Source: Bacillus sp. IITD106 (GTDB taxonomy: Bacteria > Bacillota > Bacilli > Bacillales > Bacillaceae_C). From it: 64,000 bases of DNA. Each line of letters begins with the position of its first letter. Position 1 is the first letter of the stretch. Position numbers and translations under genes: made by a program. The notes below the pieces were generated by a model. It saw only the letters and a list, made by a program, of their open reading frames with translations, searched no databases and was not told where the DNA came from. Below, piece by piece: positions 7,965 through 22,390 of this stretch. Location: the NCBI RefSeq assembly GCF_019459225.1, contig NZ_JAIAZY010000018.1, positions 1-64,000 on the forward strand. The letters run 5' to 3'.

Positions 7965-8403
7965 ACCGCTCGCCCTCCTCGAATTGGATGTGAGGAGTGT
8001 GAAATGAGACTCGTCAGTTTTCAAAAAATATACTCCATCTGCTCAAGCTGGCTAGTTATTGTTTAAAGCCTTCCGAAGCTTGCGACTGTGTAGTGAAATC
8101 TCTATTTGAAATCCATCTCTCTTTCTGGATATAAAACAAATCTATAACTGAATGTGGACTCTATGCAACGATTGCTCACCTCAAACACTCTCTTTTTTTG
8201 TACAGTTTGTATATACTTATTGTGCTTGGGGTTGATATATGCGTAAAATGAGACAATATTCTAAGACGCCTTGGTCCAGTTGGATTTGTAATTGATTTCT
8301 TATTAATTGAAAAGTAGTTATGTGTTGAACGAAGTTGAAATATTTCCCGGGTAATGTCGTAAAAAGCGGAAGGGGAATATGCTAATGAATAGTAATTAGA
8401 AAT
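7965..8403. other. Intergenic leader upstream of spoIIID
   Basis: About 440 bp without a supported gene. It should hold the spoIIID promoter (candidate at 8234-8261). B. subtilis has a short coupling frame (usd) here; I cannot identify a convincing equivalent. Confidence 0.3.
8234..8261 (-). promoter_or_regulatory. Candidate sigma-E promoter of spoIIID
   Basis: The minus strand has GAATATT (8255-8261), a full match to the sigma-E -35 KMATATT, then 13 nt and CATATATC (8234-8241), matching 5 of 8 positions of the -10 CATACAMT. It is about 260 nt from the start codon, a long leader, so this is tentative. Confidence 0.35.
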
Positions 8404-8435
8404 ACAAAAAAACCTGTTTAAAAAATAAACAGGTT
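8404..8435 (-). terminator. Terminator of the amidase gene
   Basis: AACCTGTTTA (8411-8420) and TAAACAGGTT (8426-8435) form a perfect 10-bp stem with a 5-nt loop, overlapping the amidase stop codon and followed on the minus strand by a T-run. Confidence 0.8.
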
Positions 8436-9465
8436 AGTGAAAATAGTTTTGTAGACCTTGGACAATTGAGTTTGCCACTTGTTCCTGATATTGATTGCTT
8501 TGAATGGCACTTAAGTCGTTCGCGTTTGTAATAAATCCCAACTCTAACAAAATAGATTGGGGATGGTTGTTCCTTAATACATAGTAATCTCCTAATTGGA
8601 CACCATTATTTTTCAATGGAGTTTGTTTGTTTAATTGTTCCTGAATGGCAATCGTTAGATTTTTATCAGCAGGATAATAATAATAGGCGTTGATTCCTCT
8701 TGCTCCAGAATTCTTATGGGCGTTATGATGGATACTGATAAAGACACTAGAAGGAAAATCTCGGCTGGTATTTACGCGATTATGTAATCCGACATACCGA
8801 TCATCTGGTCTAGTCATAATGACCTTTGCACCTGCTTGTACTAATTTCCTTTTGATCACCTCGGCAGTGCGATAATTAATATCTTTCTCCAATAATCCTC
8901 CTATTCCAATAGCTCCAGGGTCCAGCCCTCCATGACCCGCATCTAATATAATTGTTTTTCCGCGAAGAGTTCCTGGATTTATTGCATTTGTATGATCCTG
9001 ATTAGAGGAAACAAGCCATCCGGCAATCCATGCAGTTTGTCCATTGTTCAAACGAATATTCTTCCAATCTCCTTTTGTCTCAATCACTGAAAACGTGTCA
9101 CCATACCTAGCAAAACCAGAGATTGGATAATTTGTTCCTGGTCCACTTCTTAAACGAACACTATCTGCAGTGACGCTAACAAAAGAGTTTACCTTGTTTG
9201 TTGATTTATATAAAAAATATGATGCAATCCAGCCCGTTTTACCGTTATAATTTATTTTTGCCCAATCAAATTGAATATCTAGCACATTAACAATAGTACC
9301 TTCAGGCAATGCGCCAATGACTTCAGACTTTTTAGATGGTTCCGACCTGACATTCAAAGAGTTTGTCCCTACTTTGTACCCACCTTCAGCATTTACATTC
9401 ATTCCGATTCCAAAGAAAAGAAAAAAAACGATAGATATGAAGCCGATCTTTTTTAATTGTCTCAT
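8434..9465 (-). CDS. N-acetylmuramoyl-L-alanine amidase with two SH3b domains
   Basis: A 343-residue exported cell-wall hydrolase that cuts the amide bond between muramic acid and the peptide stem. It has a signal peptide (residues 1-26, cleavage after VNA), two bacterial SH3 domains for wall binding (about 30-90 with LNVRSEP, and 95-155 with VRLRSGPG), and an Amidase_3 domain (about 170-343). The zinc ligands and catalytic residues are visible: His178 (DAGHGG), Glu193 (LLEKD), His246 (SIHHNA) and Glu308 (LLELGF). Domain order resembles B. subtilis YrvJ/CwlC-type amidases. Its place between spoIIID and spoIIQ is not typical of B. subtilis; a sporulation role is possible but unproven. Confidence 0.9.
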   Translation of the reverse strand: MRQLKKIGFISIVFFLFFGIGMNVNAEGGYKVGTNSLNVRSEPSKKSEVIGALPEGTIVNVLDIQFDWAKINYNGKTGWIASYFLYKSTNKVNSFVSVTADSVRLRSGPGTNYPISGFARYGDTFSVIETKGDWKNIRLNNGQTAWIAGWLVSSNQDHTNAINPGTLRGKTIILDAGHGGLDPGAIGIGGLLEKDINYRTAEVIKRKLVQAGAKVIMTRPDDRYVGLHNRVNTSRDFPSSVFISIHHNAHKNSGARGINAYYYYPADKNLTIAIQEQLNKQTPLKNNGVQLGDYYVLRNNHPQSILLELGFITNANDLSAIQSNQYQEQVANSIVQGLQNYFH

Positions 9466-9719
9466 GCCTTCCTCCTCACGTTTTCCTCTTATTATCTTGT
9501 TATTTAGCTAAGAAAACTAGAAGGCGTTTTTCCTATTTTTTACACATATTTCTTGGCTTTGTTACAAGAAATGGTTACATTTTTCATGCTTTCTTAATAT
9601 ATCTTTGCAATTTTTTGGAAAAATTTATGCTGATTCAAGCAAAATATCTATCTAAATTCCCTTTATATTTCATTTTTCTTTCTTTTATTACAAAACAAAT
9701 AGTTTTTTTCAAATGCAAT

Positions 9720-9750
9720 AAAAATAGACGGACCATTTTCGGCCCGCCTC
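9720..9750 (-). terminator. Terminator of spoIIQ
   Basis: The minus strand reads GGCGGGCC, a GAAAAT loop, GGTCCGTC (8 pairs including G-U), then TATTTTTATT, 12 nt after the spoIIQ stop codon. Confidence 0.75.
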
Positions 9751-9761
9751 CAAATATTTCC

Positions 9762-10580
9762 TTATTCTTCGGTTTGAGTTTGGTCAGATTGAGAGTTATC
9801 TCTTTCCTCTGTATCCTCAGAATCCTTTACATCTTCTGTGCCTTCTTTGGATTCTGCTTCTTGTCCAGAGATTTTGGAATCATTCACATCTGCTTCAGTT
9901 AATGCAGTAAGTGATTGTCCAAAATAAGTCAGTGGGTTTAGTGCTTTATTATCTTTTCTAATTTCAAAATGAACATGATTTTTTGCAGCCATATTTAATT
10001 GGCTTGTACTAGATGTGGCGAGTAAGTCACCTTGTTTTACTTGATCGCCTGCTTTTACTTTTATATCTTTAACAGACTGATAAATAGTAGTGACTCCTTT
10101 TTCATGTTCCACTTCAATCACATTTCCTAGCAATGCATCTTGACGAACGTCAGCAACTTTTCCGCTAAGGGCAGCAACTACTTCAAATTCTGAGCCATCG
10201 TTTTTGCCAATATCGATTCCCATATTCGGACGATATTTATTACCATCTACTATGATTGCTTCTTCTTGTTTGTCTGCGGAGGCATTTGCATCAAAAAATT
10301 TTGTTACAATTCTTGCCTCATCTTCATTCTTAACTGGCATCACGATATTTTCAAAAGACTGGTTGACTTCAATAACGGGTTCTTCACTTTTGTTACCAGA
10401 AATATTTTTGCCATTCTCTGTGACCTTTGGATCTTTTGCAGAATTATTACTGCTTGCTTGATACCAAACGATCGTAGAAATTAGCAATGCTGCTGCTACA
10501 AGATAAACTGCTGGAAATACCCACCGCTTTTTGAAAAAAGTTTTCCATTGAGAAGATCGATTCTTTTCTTCCTCTCTCAT
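9762..10580 (-). CDS. spoIIQ: Stage II sporulation protein Q (degenerate M23 peptidase)
   Basis: A 272-residue forespore membrane protein whose extracellular domain binds SpoIIIAH in the intermembrane space during engulfment. A short basic cytoplasmic N-terminus (MREEEKNRSSQWKTFF) precedes one membrane helix (about 21-40). The M23/LytM-like domain spans about 110-225. The first zinc ligand position of active M23 enzymes (HxGxD) is Asn119 here (NMGID), while HVHFE (His202, His204) is kept, so the domain is probably inactive; B. subtilis SpoIIQ also lost a ligand. The tail (about 230-272) is Glu/Asp rich. ATG at 10580 has GAGGTG 6 nt upstream and matches the B. subtilis start. A sigma-F-like promoter lies at 10652-10681. 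Confidence 0.94.
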   Translation of the reverse strand: MREEEKNRSSQWKTFFKKRWVFPAVYLVAAALLISTIVWYQASSNNSAKDPKVTENGKNISGNKSEEPVIEVNQSFENIVMPVKNEDEARIVTKFFDANASADKQEEAIIVDGNKYRPNMGIDIGKNDGSEFEVVAALSGKVADVRQDALLGNVIEVEHEKGVTTIYQSVKDIKVKAGDQVKQGDLLATSSTSQLNMAAKNHVHFEIRKDNKALNPLTYFGQSLTALTEADVNDSKISGQEAESKEGTEDVKDSEDTEERDNSQSDQTQTEE

Positions 10581-10651
10581 TTTCATCACCTCTGTCACCA
10601 TTCTGAACAGAAAGCGAGAATAATATACTTCGAAAATTGAATTTATCCACT

Positions 10652-10681
10652 TATTTTTTCGACAAATGTAAAATAATATAC
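10652..10681 (-). promoter_or_regulatory. Sigma-F-type promoter of spoIIQ
   Basis: The minus strand has GTATA (10677-10681), 15 nt, then CGAAAAAATA (10652-10661). This matches the sigma-F consensus GYATA-N15-GGnnAnAnTA except for the first G of the -10. It starts about 65 nt upstream of spoIIQ, a known forespore gene. Confidence 0.65.
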
Positions 10682-10790
10682 ATTTTTATTTAAAAAATGC
10701 GTAAATGCCTTGCTCATCGACGGACTGGGCCGGGTCTGTCGATTTTTCATAGGAAGAAGGACAGTTTTTAATCATATTTTCATCATCAAC

Positions 10791-10827
10791 AAAAAATGCT
10801 GAATCCGCATGAAGTGGATCCAGCAAT
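10791..10827 (-). terminator. Terminator of spoIID
   Basis: TGCTGGATCC and GGATTCAGCA pair around a 9-nt loop and are followed by six T on the minus strand, just after the spoIID stop codon. Confidence 0.8.
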
Positions 10828-10832
10828 ACTTT

Positions 10833-11843
10833 TTATTTTGAAGCTAATTTTTGGTCACCTATTTGATCAACATTTGATATTGCAATACCTTGATAATAAT
10901 GGCTGACAATTTCATTGTATTTTTTCCCCTCTTGGGCCATCCCATTTGCACCATATTGACTCATTCCTACTCCGTGGCCAAATCCTTTTGTTGAAATTAC
11001 GATTGAATCTCCTTTTCTAGCCCAAGTGAAATCTGTGGATCTAAGATCTAACTTTTCTCTTATTTCTCTGCCCGTAAAATCCTTGCCGTTGATGTTAACA
11101 GTAGCAACCTTTTTTCCTGACGTTCTCCCGGTAATCGTTCCGATATCATTGCCGATTTTGACACCCAACTTTTTTTCAAATTCAGAAATGGTCAATACTT
11201 TTTGACTATTAAACTTTGGAGATTTAGTATCCCAAGGACTTTCAACGCTTTTTAAGTATGGAATTTGATTTTTCCAATAGTCTTCTGCATTTTCAGTGAA
11301 GCCATTGCTTGTTGAAAAAAAAGAAGCGGTAATGGGCTTTTGATTGTATGTTAAAATTTCGCCTCCAGTTGCTTTTACAGCCTCTGATACTTTTTTATAT
11401 TTCCATTCATAATCTTTTCCCCATTGTTTTTTTAACTCTGCTTTATTTTTATAGACTTGGTGATTTACCGTATCTATAATATTTGCTCCTTCAGGAATGG
11501 TTTCATCGTTAGCTGAGTTCATGACTTGGTTCACGATATAGGTCCTTGCCGCAAGGGCTTGCGCTTTTAGAGCTTCCATTTCAAAATCGGCTGGCATTTC
11601 TGATGCCACTACTCCAATGACGTATTCTTCAAGAGGCAGTTTTTCGATTTTTTTTGTGCTGGATCGGAAAACCGCTACCTCCATCGAGGATTCTTTCGTT
11701 GTTTTGTTCTGTTTAACTTCCTTCAGTTCCTTCAGCTCCCCCTCTTTCTTATCATTTGTAGATTGAACTAGGATAGCTGGGATGGTGAACGATAGCGCTA
11801 GTAAAATAGCTGCGAAGATGAATGCTGGTTTTAATTGCTTCAT
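10833..11843 (-). CDS. spoIID: Stage II sporulation protein D (SpoIID)
   Basis: A 336-residue lytic transglycosylase of the mother cell that, with SpoIIP and SpoIIM, degrades septal peptidoglycan for engulfment. It has an N-terminal membrane anchor (residues 6-27, [20 protein letters not shown]) and the SpoIID domain from about 55 on. Family hallmarks are [28 protein letters not shown], with the catalytic Glu region SEMP, then ARTY and the C-terminal [17 protein letters not shown]. The length is like B. subtilis SpoIID (343). The order spoIIQ-spoIID-murAA is as in other bacilli. A sigma-E-like promoter and a dispersed palindrome lie between it and murAA. Confidence 0.96.
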   Translation of the reverse strand: MKQLKPAFIFAAILLALSFTIPAILVQSTNDKKEGELKELKEVKQNKTTKESSMEVAVFRSSTKKIEKLPLEEYVIGVVASEMPADFEMEALKAQALAARTYIVNQVMNSANDETIPEGANIIDTVNHQVYKNKAELKKQWGKDYEWKYKKVSEAVKATGGEILTYNQKPITASFFSTSNGFTENAEDYWKNQIPYLKSVESPWDTKSPKFNSQKVLTISEFEKKLGVKIGNDIGTITGRTSGKKVATVNINGKDFTGREIREKLDLRSTDFTWARKGDSIVISTKGFGHGVGMSQYGANGMAQEGKKYNEIVSHYYQGIAISNVDQIGDQKLASK

Positions 11844-11895
11844 GCCTATTCCCCCAATACAAAATTAAGGCAACGAAATCCATCACCTGTTTCTA

Positions 11896-11924
11896 AATAT
11901 ATGGGCATGGACAAGCATTTATGA
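11896..11924 (-). promoter_or_regulatory. Candidate sigma-E promoter of spoIID
   Basis: The minus strand has TCATAAA (11918-11924), 14 nt, then CATATATT (11896-11903); the sigma-E consensus is KMATATT and CATACAMT. It is about 50 nt upstream of spoIID, which is sigma-E dependent in B. subtilis. Confidence 0.5.
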
Positions 11925-11936
11925 CAAAAAAACGAT

Positions 11937-11996
11937 GGGGACGGGTTCAATGGGGACTGTCCCTAATGAACCCGTCCCCATTGAACCCGTCCCTCC
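11937..11996. repeat. GGGGAC/GTCCCC palindromic repeat, copy 1
   Basis: A 21-bp arm beginning GGGGACGGGTTCAATG (11937-11957) faces a nearly perfect inverted copy (11959-11979, two mismatches) around a single T. An extra right-arm fragment, ATTGAACCCGTCCC, follows. It belongs to the same family as the copies at 26831, 31536 and 50510. It lies in the gap between spoIID and murAA. Confidence 0.85.
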
Positions 11997-12002
11997 TTAA
12001 AA

Positions 12003-12043
12003 ATAAAAAATCCGCCATACCTATAACCGGGGCGGATTTTTTA
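12003..12043 (-). terminator. Terminator of murAA
   Basis: AAATCCGCC and GGCGGATTT pair across a 16-nt loop, followed by a T-run on the minus strand, directly after murAA. Confidence 0.8.
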
Positions 12044-12051
12044 GATTTCAC

Positions 12052-13356
12052 TTATGAATTTGCTTCTATAACTGCTGTTTCCACGGATGGTGTATCGCTT
12101 AGATCCTTCACGCGTTCGATGTCTGCTCCAAGGGAACGGAGTTTAAGGTGGAAGTCTAAATATCCGCGGTCAAGGTGTTTCAATTCTGTAACACGTGTGT
12201 AGCCGTCTGCTTTTAGGCCAGCAATAATGAGCGCAGCTGCAGCACGCAAGTCTGTGGCAGCTACTTCTGCACCTTGAAGCTGGCTCGGTCCATTAATGAT
12301 AACAGAGCGGCCTTCAATTTTAATATCAGAGTTCATTCTGCGAAATTCCTCTGCATGCATATAGCGATTTTCAAAAACAGTTTCAGTAATGATGCTTGTT
12401 CCTTCAGCGCAAACGAGCAAAGCCATCATTTGTGATTGCATATCTGTCGGAAAGCCAGGATGGGGCATTGTCTTTATATCTGCAGCCTTTAATTTGTCAG
12501 GCCCGATGACACGAATTCCATCTGATTCTTCTATAATCGTTACGTTCATTTCTTCCAGCTTCGCAATGACAGACGACAAATGTTCAGGAACGGCTCCCTG
12601 GACAAGTACGTTGCCTCCTGTAATTGCAGCTGCAACCATGAATGTACCTGCTTCGATTCTGTCTGGAATAATCGTATGGTCGGCTCCATACAATTTTTCT
12701 ACTCCCTCAATACGAATTGTACCTGTTCCGGCTCCTCTAACAAATGCACCCATACTATTTAAATAGTTGGCGAGGTCAACAATTTCTGGCTCTTTCGCAC
12801 AGTTTTCAATTACAGTTGATCCTTCAGCAAGAACTGCCGCCATCATAATATTTTGGGTTGCACCGACACTTGGGAAGTCTAAATAAATCTTTGCTCCTAC
12901 CAACTTGTCGACTGTTGCTTCAATGAAGCCATTCTCTACTTTAACTTTTGCCCCCATTGCTTCAAAGCCTTTTAAATGAAGGTCGATGGGACGAGAACCA
13001 ATTGCGCAGCCACCTGGTAAAGCAACACGCGCTCTGCCTTGTCTAGCTAGCAAAGAGCCCATTACGAGAACAGAAGCCCTCATTTTTCGAACGTAATCAA
13101 ACGGTGCTTCTATGTTTAGATCCTCTGATGCATCCACAATAATGGTTTTATCCACAAATTCAACGCTGGCATTTAGATGACGCAGCACTTCACCTATTGT
13201 ATATACATCGGAGAGAGTCGGAACATCTCGTATGATGCTCTTTCCTTCACTCGCTAATAATGATGCAGCGATCACAGGCAATACGGCATTTTTTGCTCCT
13301 TCAACTTTAACAGTGCCGCTTAGCCTTTTTCCGCCGCGGACGATGATTTTTTCCAA
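12052..13356 (-). CDS. murAA: UDP-N-acetylglucosamine 1-carboxyvinyltransferase MurAA
   Basis: A 434-residue enzyme that transfers enolpyruvate from PEP to UDP-GlcNAc, the first committed step of peptidoglycan synthesis and the fosfomycin target. The catalytic Cys117 lies in [22 protein letters not shown] near the N-terminus carries the conserved Lys22-Asn23. The C-terminal [17 protein letters not shown] and [12 protein letters not shown] are typical. The length agrees with Bacillus MurAA (436). Placement between spoIID and ywmB identifies it as the MurAA paralogue; MurAB is at 38421-39707. Confidence 0.97.
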   Translation of the reverse strand: MEKIIVRGGKRLSGTVKVEGAKNAVLPVIAASLLASEGKSIIRDVPTLSDVYTIGEVLRHLNASVEFVDKTIIVDASEDLNIEAPFDYVRKMRASVLVMGSLLARQGRARVALPGGCAIGSRPIDLHLKGFEAMGAKVKVENGFIEATVDKLVGAKIYLDFPSVGATQNIMMAAVLAEGSTVIENCAKEPEIVDLANYLNSMGAFVRGAGTGTIRIEGVEKLYGADHTIIPDRIEAGTFMVAAAITGGNVLVQGAVPEHLSSVIAKLEEMNVTIIEESDGIRVIGPDKLKAADIKTMPHPGFPTDMQSQMMALLVCAEGTSIITETVFENRYMHAEEFRRMNSDIKIEGRSVIINGPSQLQGAEVAATDLRAAAALIIAGLKADGYTRVTELKHLDRGYLDFHLKLRSLGADIERVKDLSDTPSVETAVIEANS

Positions 13357-13388
13357 GAGAATTCCCCTCCGCGTCCATATTCTTTATA

Positions 13389-14123
13389 TTAATATTCAAT
13401 CGTCAAGATGGGTGTGCCGACCACAAAGGTCGTTCCCGTACCCATTTCATTTTTCCTAAGTCCAATTTGCATATTCATTTGTTTGTTTGTAAAAGATAAG
13501 GTTTGGGCAAAAAGAGAGGAAAATGCTGATATGGAGTAAAATTCCTTTTCTTTAACGGATTCAACTTCTGATGCATGCAATGAGTGCAATAATCCATCCA
13601 AAGAATGATCAACAAATTCATTTAGTTCCTCACTGAATTCGCCTTTTATACAAGAGAATAATTTGGGATTTCCTTTAAAAAGGTGCATAACTGTTTTGCC
13701 AGTTAACTCAGCAAATGTTGGATCCCAGTTTTCGCCTTTAGCTTCGTACATTAAGTACGAAGTTGATCGTCTACTATTGCTGGCAGAAAGAATTTGTATC
13801 GTTTCTCTAAACGGTCCATGATCAATAAAACCATTTATGGAATATGTACCATTTCCTTTGGACAGCTTCCACTTCATATTCGGAAATTGATCTTCTAGTT
13901 CTTGCTTTTTCGCCAACCATTTTTCTTCAGTGAGAAGATAGACGGATTCTCTTGCATATAAAGACCATCCAGTAACCGTGCCATGATACTTATCAACTAT
14001 TTTCGCCAAGTTTTGAATATCAGTTGATACTGGTGCTGCAATGGTGTTATTCCCAATAAAAATAAATATGAAACCACACGCAATAATAACCTGAGATAAA
14101 ATGGAAAATCTAATTGTTTTCAT
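13389..14123 (-). CDS. ywmB: YwmB family protein (DUF1779, TATA-box-binding-protein-like fold)
   Basis: A 244-residue secreted or lipid-facing protein of unknown function. It has an N-terminal hydrophobic signal segment (residues 7-30, ILSQVIIACGFIFIFIG) followed by a soluble domain with IDHGPFRETIQILSAS and YLMYEAKGENWDP. Family and position, upstream of murAA and downstream of ywzB, match B. subtilis YwmB. It is 32 nt from murAA and probably co-transcribed. Confidence 0.8.
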   Translation of the reverse strand: MKTIRFSILSQVIIACGFIFIFIGNNTIAAPVSTDIQNLAKIVDKYHGTVTGWSLYARESVYLLTEEKWLAKKQELEDQFPNMKWKLSKGNGTYSINGFIDHGPFRETIQILSASNSRRSTSYLMYEAKGENWDPTFAELTGKTVMHLFKGNPKLFSCIKGEFSEELNEFVDHSLDGLLHSLHASEVESVKEKEFYSISAFSSLFAQTLSFTNKQMNMQIGLRKNEMGTGTTFVVGTPILTIEY

Positions 14124-14402
14124 GATCCTTCCCCCTTAGTTACATTGTTTCCACTATGGGGAAAGTAATACTTGAAGAAAAACGTCAACTACAGACGAAA
14201 ATAGACTTTTTTCATCGACAAATTTCGTCTTACCACTTCAAATAATATACAAAAGCAGACACAATGAAAACAGGAAGAAAGTCCCATTATGCATTAAGAA
14301 TGTATTACATTTGTCTTAGTTCTCTTAAAAATGTTAAATTGAGGTTTTACAATGAAGTTATATTAATAATTTGGGGAAACTCCCTATAGGAATGCCTGCA
14401 AA

Positions 14403-14636
14403 TTAAAATAGAAGTTGTAATTGCCTAGACCAATATAAATAGTCTAAAAAAAAGTTGCTTACGGCGGAACCAATGACGATCGTCAATAAAATATAAAGCA
14501 ATCGTGCTTGAAAAACTTTATTTGCTCTAAGGAGTTTTTCAAAATTTAACGCTTGTAGAGCAAAAAAAGTAATGCCGATGAAAAATAAATGGGAGATTAA
14601 ATTGATCAAGGCTTGCTGACCGAGATTCTCGAGCAT
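14403..14636 (-). CDS. ywzB: YwzB family membrane protein (DUF1146)
   Basis: A 77-residue protein with two predicted membrane helices (about 10-28, LISHLFFIGITFFALQAL, and 45-63, LLYILLTIVIGSAVSNFFL). It matches the DUF1146 family found beside the ATP synthase operon in bacilli. Function unknown. The 279 bp between it and ywmB holds no gene I can support. Confidence 0.8.
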   Translation of the reverse strand: MLENLGQQALINLISHLFFIGITFFALQALNFEKLLRANKVFQARLLYILLTIVIGSAVSNFFLDYLYWSRQLQLLF

Positions 14637-14673
14637 TTTTAATCACCTCTCCCCTATGTCTAAATGATACAGG

Positions 14674-14714
14674 TGAACACCTTCTGATTTTTCAACAGAT
14701 CAGAAGGTGTTCGG
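14674..14714. terminator. Strong hairpin at the end of the atp operon
   Basis: GAACACCTTCTGA pairs with TCAGAAGGTGTTC around a 13-nt loop, just after atpC. The T-run (CGGTTTTT) follows on the plus strand, so on the minus strand it may act as a 3' stabiliser or weak terminator. Confidence 0.6.
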
Positions 14715-14724
14715 TTTTTAAAAC

Positions 14725-16636
<1,912 letters not shown>

Positions 16637-16651
16637 TTATATGAAAAAATA

Positions 16652-17515
<864 letters not shown>

Positions 17516-17582
17516 TCACCACCCTTTTTTCAAAGTAGAGCAGAAACGGTTTGCACCGCTCTGCTAATTAAAGTGTATTTCT

Positions 17583-17792
17583 TTGTCTAGCTCCAGCGCC
17601 TATCGACTAGCAAACTTCTTGCCCCTCTCCCTACGATAAGGAGGCCAGACTCGTTCCTCGTCGTGTTTCCTTTATCTCAGTCGATGGTCTAAGAAGGAAC
17701 GTCGACTAAAACCCGCCACGTCCTGTGGCGACGTCGACGGACCCACATCCTGTGGGCCTGTACGTCGATGAGCAAGGCGCTTACGCTTTTCA
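17583..17792. repeat. ~210 bp dispersed intergenic repeat inside the atp operon (copy A)
   Basis: Runs from TTGTCTAGCTCCAGCGCC to AAGGCGCTTACGCTTTT, so the ends are inverted (AGCGCC/GGCGCT). Inside are GCCAC-GTCCT-GTGGC and CCCACA-TCC-TGTGGG hairpins, CATCGACGTAC-type arms and an ACGATAAGGAG/CTTTATC segment. A close copy lies at 40897-41105. Shorter relatives share only the ends. No coding frame of merit. It fills the atpA-atpG gap and must be in the atp transcript. Confidence 0.85.
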
Positions 17793-17794
17793 TA

Positions 17795-19315
<1,521 letters not shown>

Positions 19316-19371
19316 TCATTTTTCAGCAGAATAAAAAGTCAATGGGTTAACTTTTTCACATTACTAAAAAG

Positions 19372-19908
19372 TTAACTGATTAATGTACGTTCAAGACGGT
19401 CAAGTTTTCCACGAAGACTTCCGTCATAAATGCGATTTTCAATTTGGATTTTTAAGCCACCGAGAAGATCTGTATCCACGATATTCTCGATGTTCAGTGA
19501 ACGCCTACCAACTTTTGGAGCAAATGAAGCCGAAATGCTTTCAACTTCAACTGCAGTCAGTGGTCGTGTTGAGTATACAGTCGCTTCTGCCACTCCGTTT
19601 TCTTCATTGGCTAAATCGATAAAAGCCTCAGCTACGTCTACAATGTCACTTTGACGGTGACGGTCAATCAGCAGCTGCAATGTATGTGAAACAAATGGAG
19701 AAACATTCGAAAAAACATTCTGCACTACATTCTTTTTTTCATGTAATGATAAATTTGGAGAAGTGAGCAATGTGATAAAGCTTGAGTTTTCACTGACAGA
19801 CTTTTTCACAACGCGCAGTTCCTCTTCTATTTGCTGAACGAGATTATGTTCTTTGGCCAATTGGAAAAGAGCTAAAGCATAGCGTTCTGCGACAACATTT
19901 TGACTCAT
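19372..19908 (-). CDS. atpH: ATP synthase F1 subunit delta
   Basis: A 178-residue peripheral-stalk protein joining F1 to the b dimer. The N-terminal helical domain begins VVAERYALALFQLAKEH, and the C-terminal part carries the delta signature around VDTDLLGGLKIQIENRIYDGSLRGKLDRL. Two nucleotides separate it from atpF, so the pair is translationally coupled. Confidence 0.97.
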   Translation of the reverse strand: MSQNVVAERYALALFQLAKEHNLVQQIEEELRVVKKSVSENSSFITLLTSPNLSLHEKKNVVQNVFSNVSPFVSHTLQLLIDRHRQSDIVDVAEAFIDLANEENGVAEATVYSTRPLTAVEVESISASFAPKVGRRSLNIENIVDTDLLGGLKIQIENRIYDGSLRGKLDRLERTLIS

Positions 19909-19910
19909 CG

Positions 19911-20426
19911 CTATTCTCCTGCCCTCTGAATATAATCATTGATCAATTTTTGTTGATCTTCCTCGTTAAGTTCCTTCTCAATAACTTTAGACGCAATTAA
20001 TACAGATAAAGTTGCAACTTGTTCGCGTAAAGCAGTAACTGCTTGCTCTTTTTGTTGTTCGATTTCAAGACGTGCAGATTCTTTCAAGCGCTCTGCTTCT
20101 TCGCGAGCAGTCTTGATAATGTCTTCACGTTGAATTTCTCCGTGTTTCTTAGAGTTTTCAATCATTGCTTGTGCTTCTAAGCGGGCTTCTTTTAATAATT
20201 CTTTTTGTTCCTCGAGCAATTTATTTGATTCGACACGGCTTTTTTCAGCTGCTTCGATTTCATTTGCGATATGCTCTTCACGTTGAATCATGACTCCCAT
20301 TAACGGGCCCCATGCAACCTTTTTCAAAATAAACATCAACACCGCGAAAGCTGCAACGGTAAAAAGGATATCTCCACCGTTAAATGTTCCGGTAGCAGCT
20401 CCAAGTGTGAGACTTTTCGTAAGCAC
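19911..20426 (-). CDS. atpF: ATP synthase Fo subunit b
   Basis: A 171-residue peripheral stalk subunit with one N-terminal membrane helix (about 19-37, [19 protein letters not shown]) and a long charged coiled coil to the C-terminus. It starts with GTG at 20426, preceded by GGGAG; other starts would remove the membrane segment. The length agrees with the Bacillus family (~170). Confidence 0.96.
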   Translation of the reverse strand: MLTKSLTLGAATGTFNGGDILFTVAAFAVLMFILKKVAWGPLMGVMIQREEHIANEIEAAEKSRVESNKLLEEQKELLKEARLEAQAMIENSKKHGEIQREDIIKTAREEAERLKESARLEIEQQKEQAVTALREQVATLSVLIASKVIEKELNEEDQQKLINDYIQRAGE

Positions 20427-20538
20427 GTTTGCTTCACTCCCTTCAAAAATGAAGGCGCAACTGGAATCATCGCGCCGAATAGATGTTTGAAGATACTGAT
20501 TCTAGCTTTGACAGCATTTTACAATTCCAGACTAAACA

Positions 20539-20574
20539 AATGGCGAAGATTCCCAGCAAGAGAGCTTCGCCATT
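20539..20574 (-). promoter_or_regulatory. Stem-loop between atpE and atpF
   Basis: AAATGGCGAAG and CTTCGCCATTT form an 11-bp perfect stem with a ~14-nt loop in the 176-nt atpE-atpF gap. It is followed by a short T-rich stretch on the minus strand. It may partly terminate or stabilise the upstream RNA, which would favour the c subunit needed in many copies. That role is inferred. Confidence 0.6.
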
Positions 20575-20602
20575 TTAACTTTTTATAAAAGAGTATAACG
20601 AA

Positions 20603-20863
<261 letters not shown>

Positions 20864-20883
20864 CTATTATGAACAGGTTTATA

Positions 20884-21600
<717 letters not shown>

Positions 21601-21605
21601 TCACC

Positions 21606-21986
21606 TCACTTATTACTAGGTTTTATTATTTTTTGATAGAAAAAATCTATTATAATGACTGCATAGGCGGTCATCACACCTAAAATCACGCTTACAAGGT
21701 GAAAATATTGCGGAAATTTCCCTGCAATATAAACAGCTAAAATAACGATTGCCATTCTAAAAAGTGTTCCGATAGAATAAATCCTTTTTCCGGATGTGAC
21801 TGCTTCACCAAGCTGATTGGTTTTCCTCGCTAAGTACCAATGATTGAAAAGACTTACAGATGTGCCAAGAATTAACCCCATGAAAATTGATTTGTATTCA
21901 GTGAATCCCCATCCCAATACATAAATCGACAATAAGTATAATATGTATTTACAATGTCTGTAGAATAATTGTTGAAGTTCCGGCAT
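21606..21986 (-). CDS. atpI: ATP synthase subunit I
   Basis: A 126-residue membrane protein with four predicted helices (around 15-25, 31-48, 70-88 and 95-118). It is the first gene of the atp operon and assists assembly of the c ring or Mg2+ handling in other species. The charged loop ARKTNQLGEAVTSGKRIYSIGTLFR is typical of Bacillus AtpI. Confidence 0.9.
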   Translation of the reverse strand: MPELQQLFYRHCKYILYLLSIYVLGWGFTEYKSIFMGLILGTSVSLFNHWYLARKTNQLGEAVTSGKRIYSIGTLFRMAIVILAVYIAGKFPQYFHLVSVILGVMTAYAVIIIDFFYQKIIKPSNK

Positions 21987-22165
21987 TCTTTTTTATCCCC
22001 CTTGAAAAGAAATGTCGAACTTGGAGGATCCGCTAAATTTCGAGGCTTAGCTTCGTGGAAGTTCGATGATCTAAAGTAAAGCTAACTTTATCCATAAGCA
22101 TGTGCGCACCCATGCCGGAATCGTTATAATATAAAGGGAAAATCGTTTAAACCCATACCCTTGTA

Positions 22166-22194
22166 AGCATACAATAGCCCTAATCATTAGTCAA
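22166..22194 (-). promoter_or_regulatory. Candidate sigma-A promoter of the atp operon
   Basis: The minus strand has TTGACT (22189-22194), 17 nt, then TATGCT (22166-22171). The leader to atpI would be about 175 nt. The remainder of 21987-22351 shows no gene. Confidence 0.5.
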
Positions 22195-22351
22195 CGAGTT
22201 TTCAATTAATTTTGCATAAACAATGTCAAGCTTGTTCACAAAATAATCACTTTAAAAATTTCTTCCAATTACGACTTGTTATGACATTTTTATGAGAAAT
22301 ATTATTAAGTTATTTGCGATTAAATTGACATAGCCGAACATATGTAAAAAT

Positions 22352-22386
22352 GTAAAAAGACGGAAAGTTAATTTCCCGTCTATTTC
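22352..22386 (-). terminator. Terminator of mnaA
   Basis: AGACGGGAAA and TTTCCGTCT pair (one G bulge) around a short AT loop, with TTTTT after it on the minus strand, immediately downstream of the mnaA stop codon. Confidence 0.8.
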
Positions 22387-22390
22387 ACTT

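Noticed and set aside
8190-8225. TATACAAA as sigma-E -10 for spoIIID
   Set aside because: No acceptable -35 at the right distance; the pair at 8234-8261 fits better.
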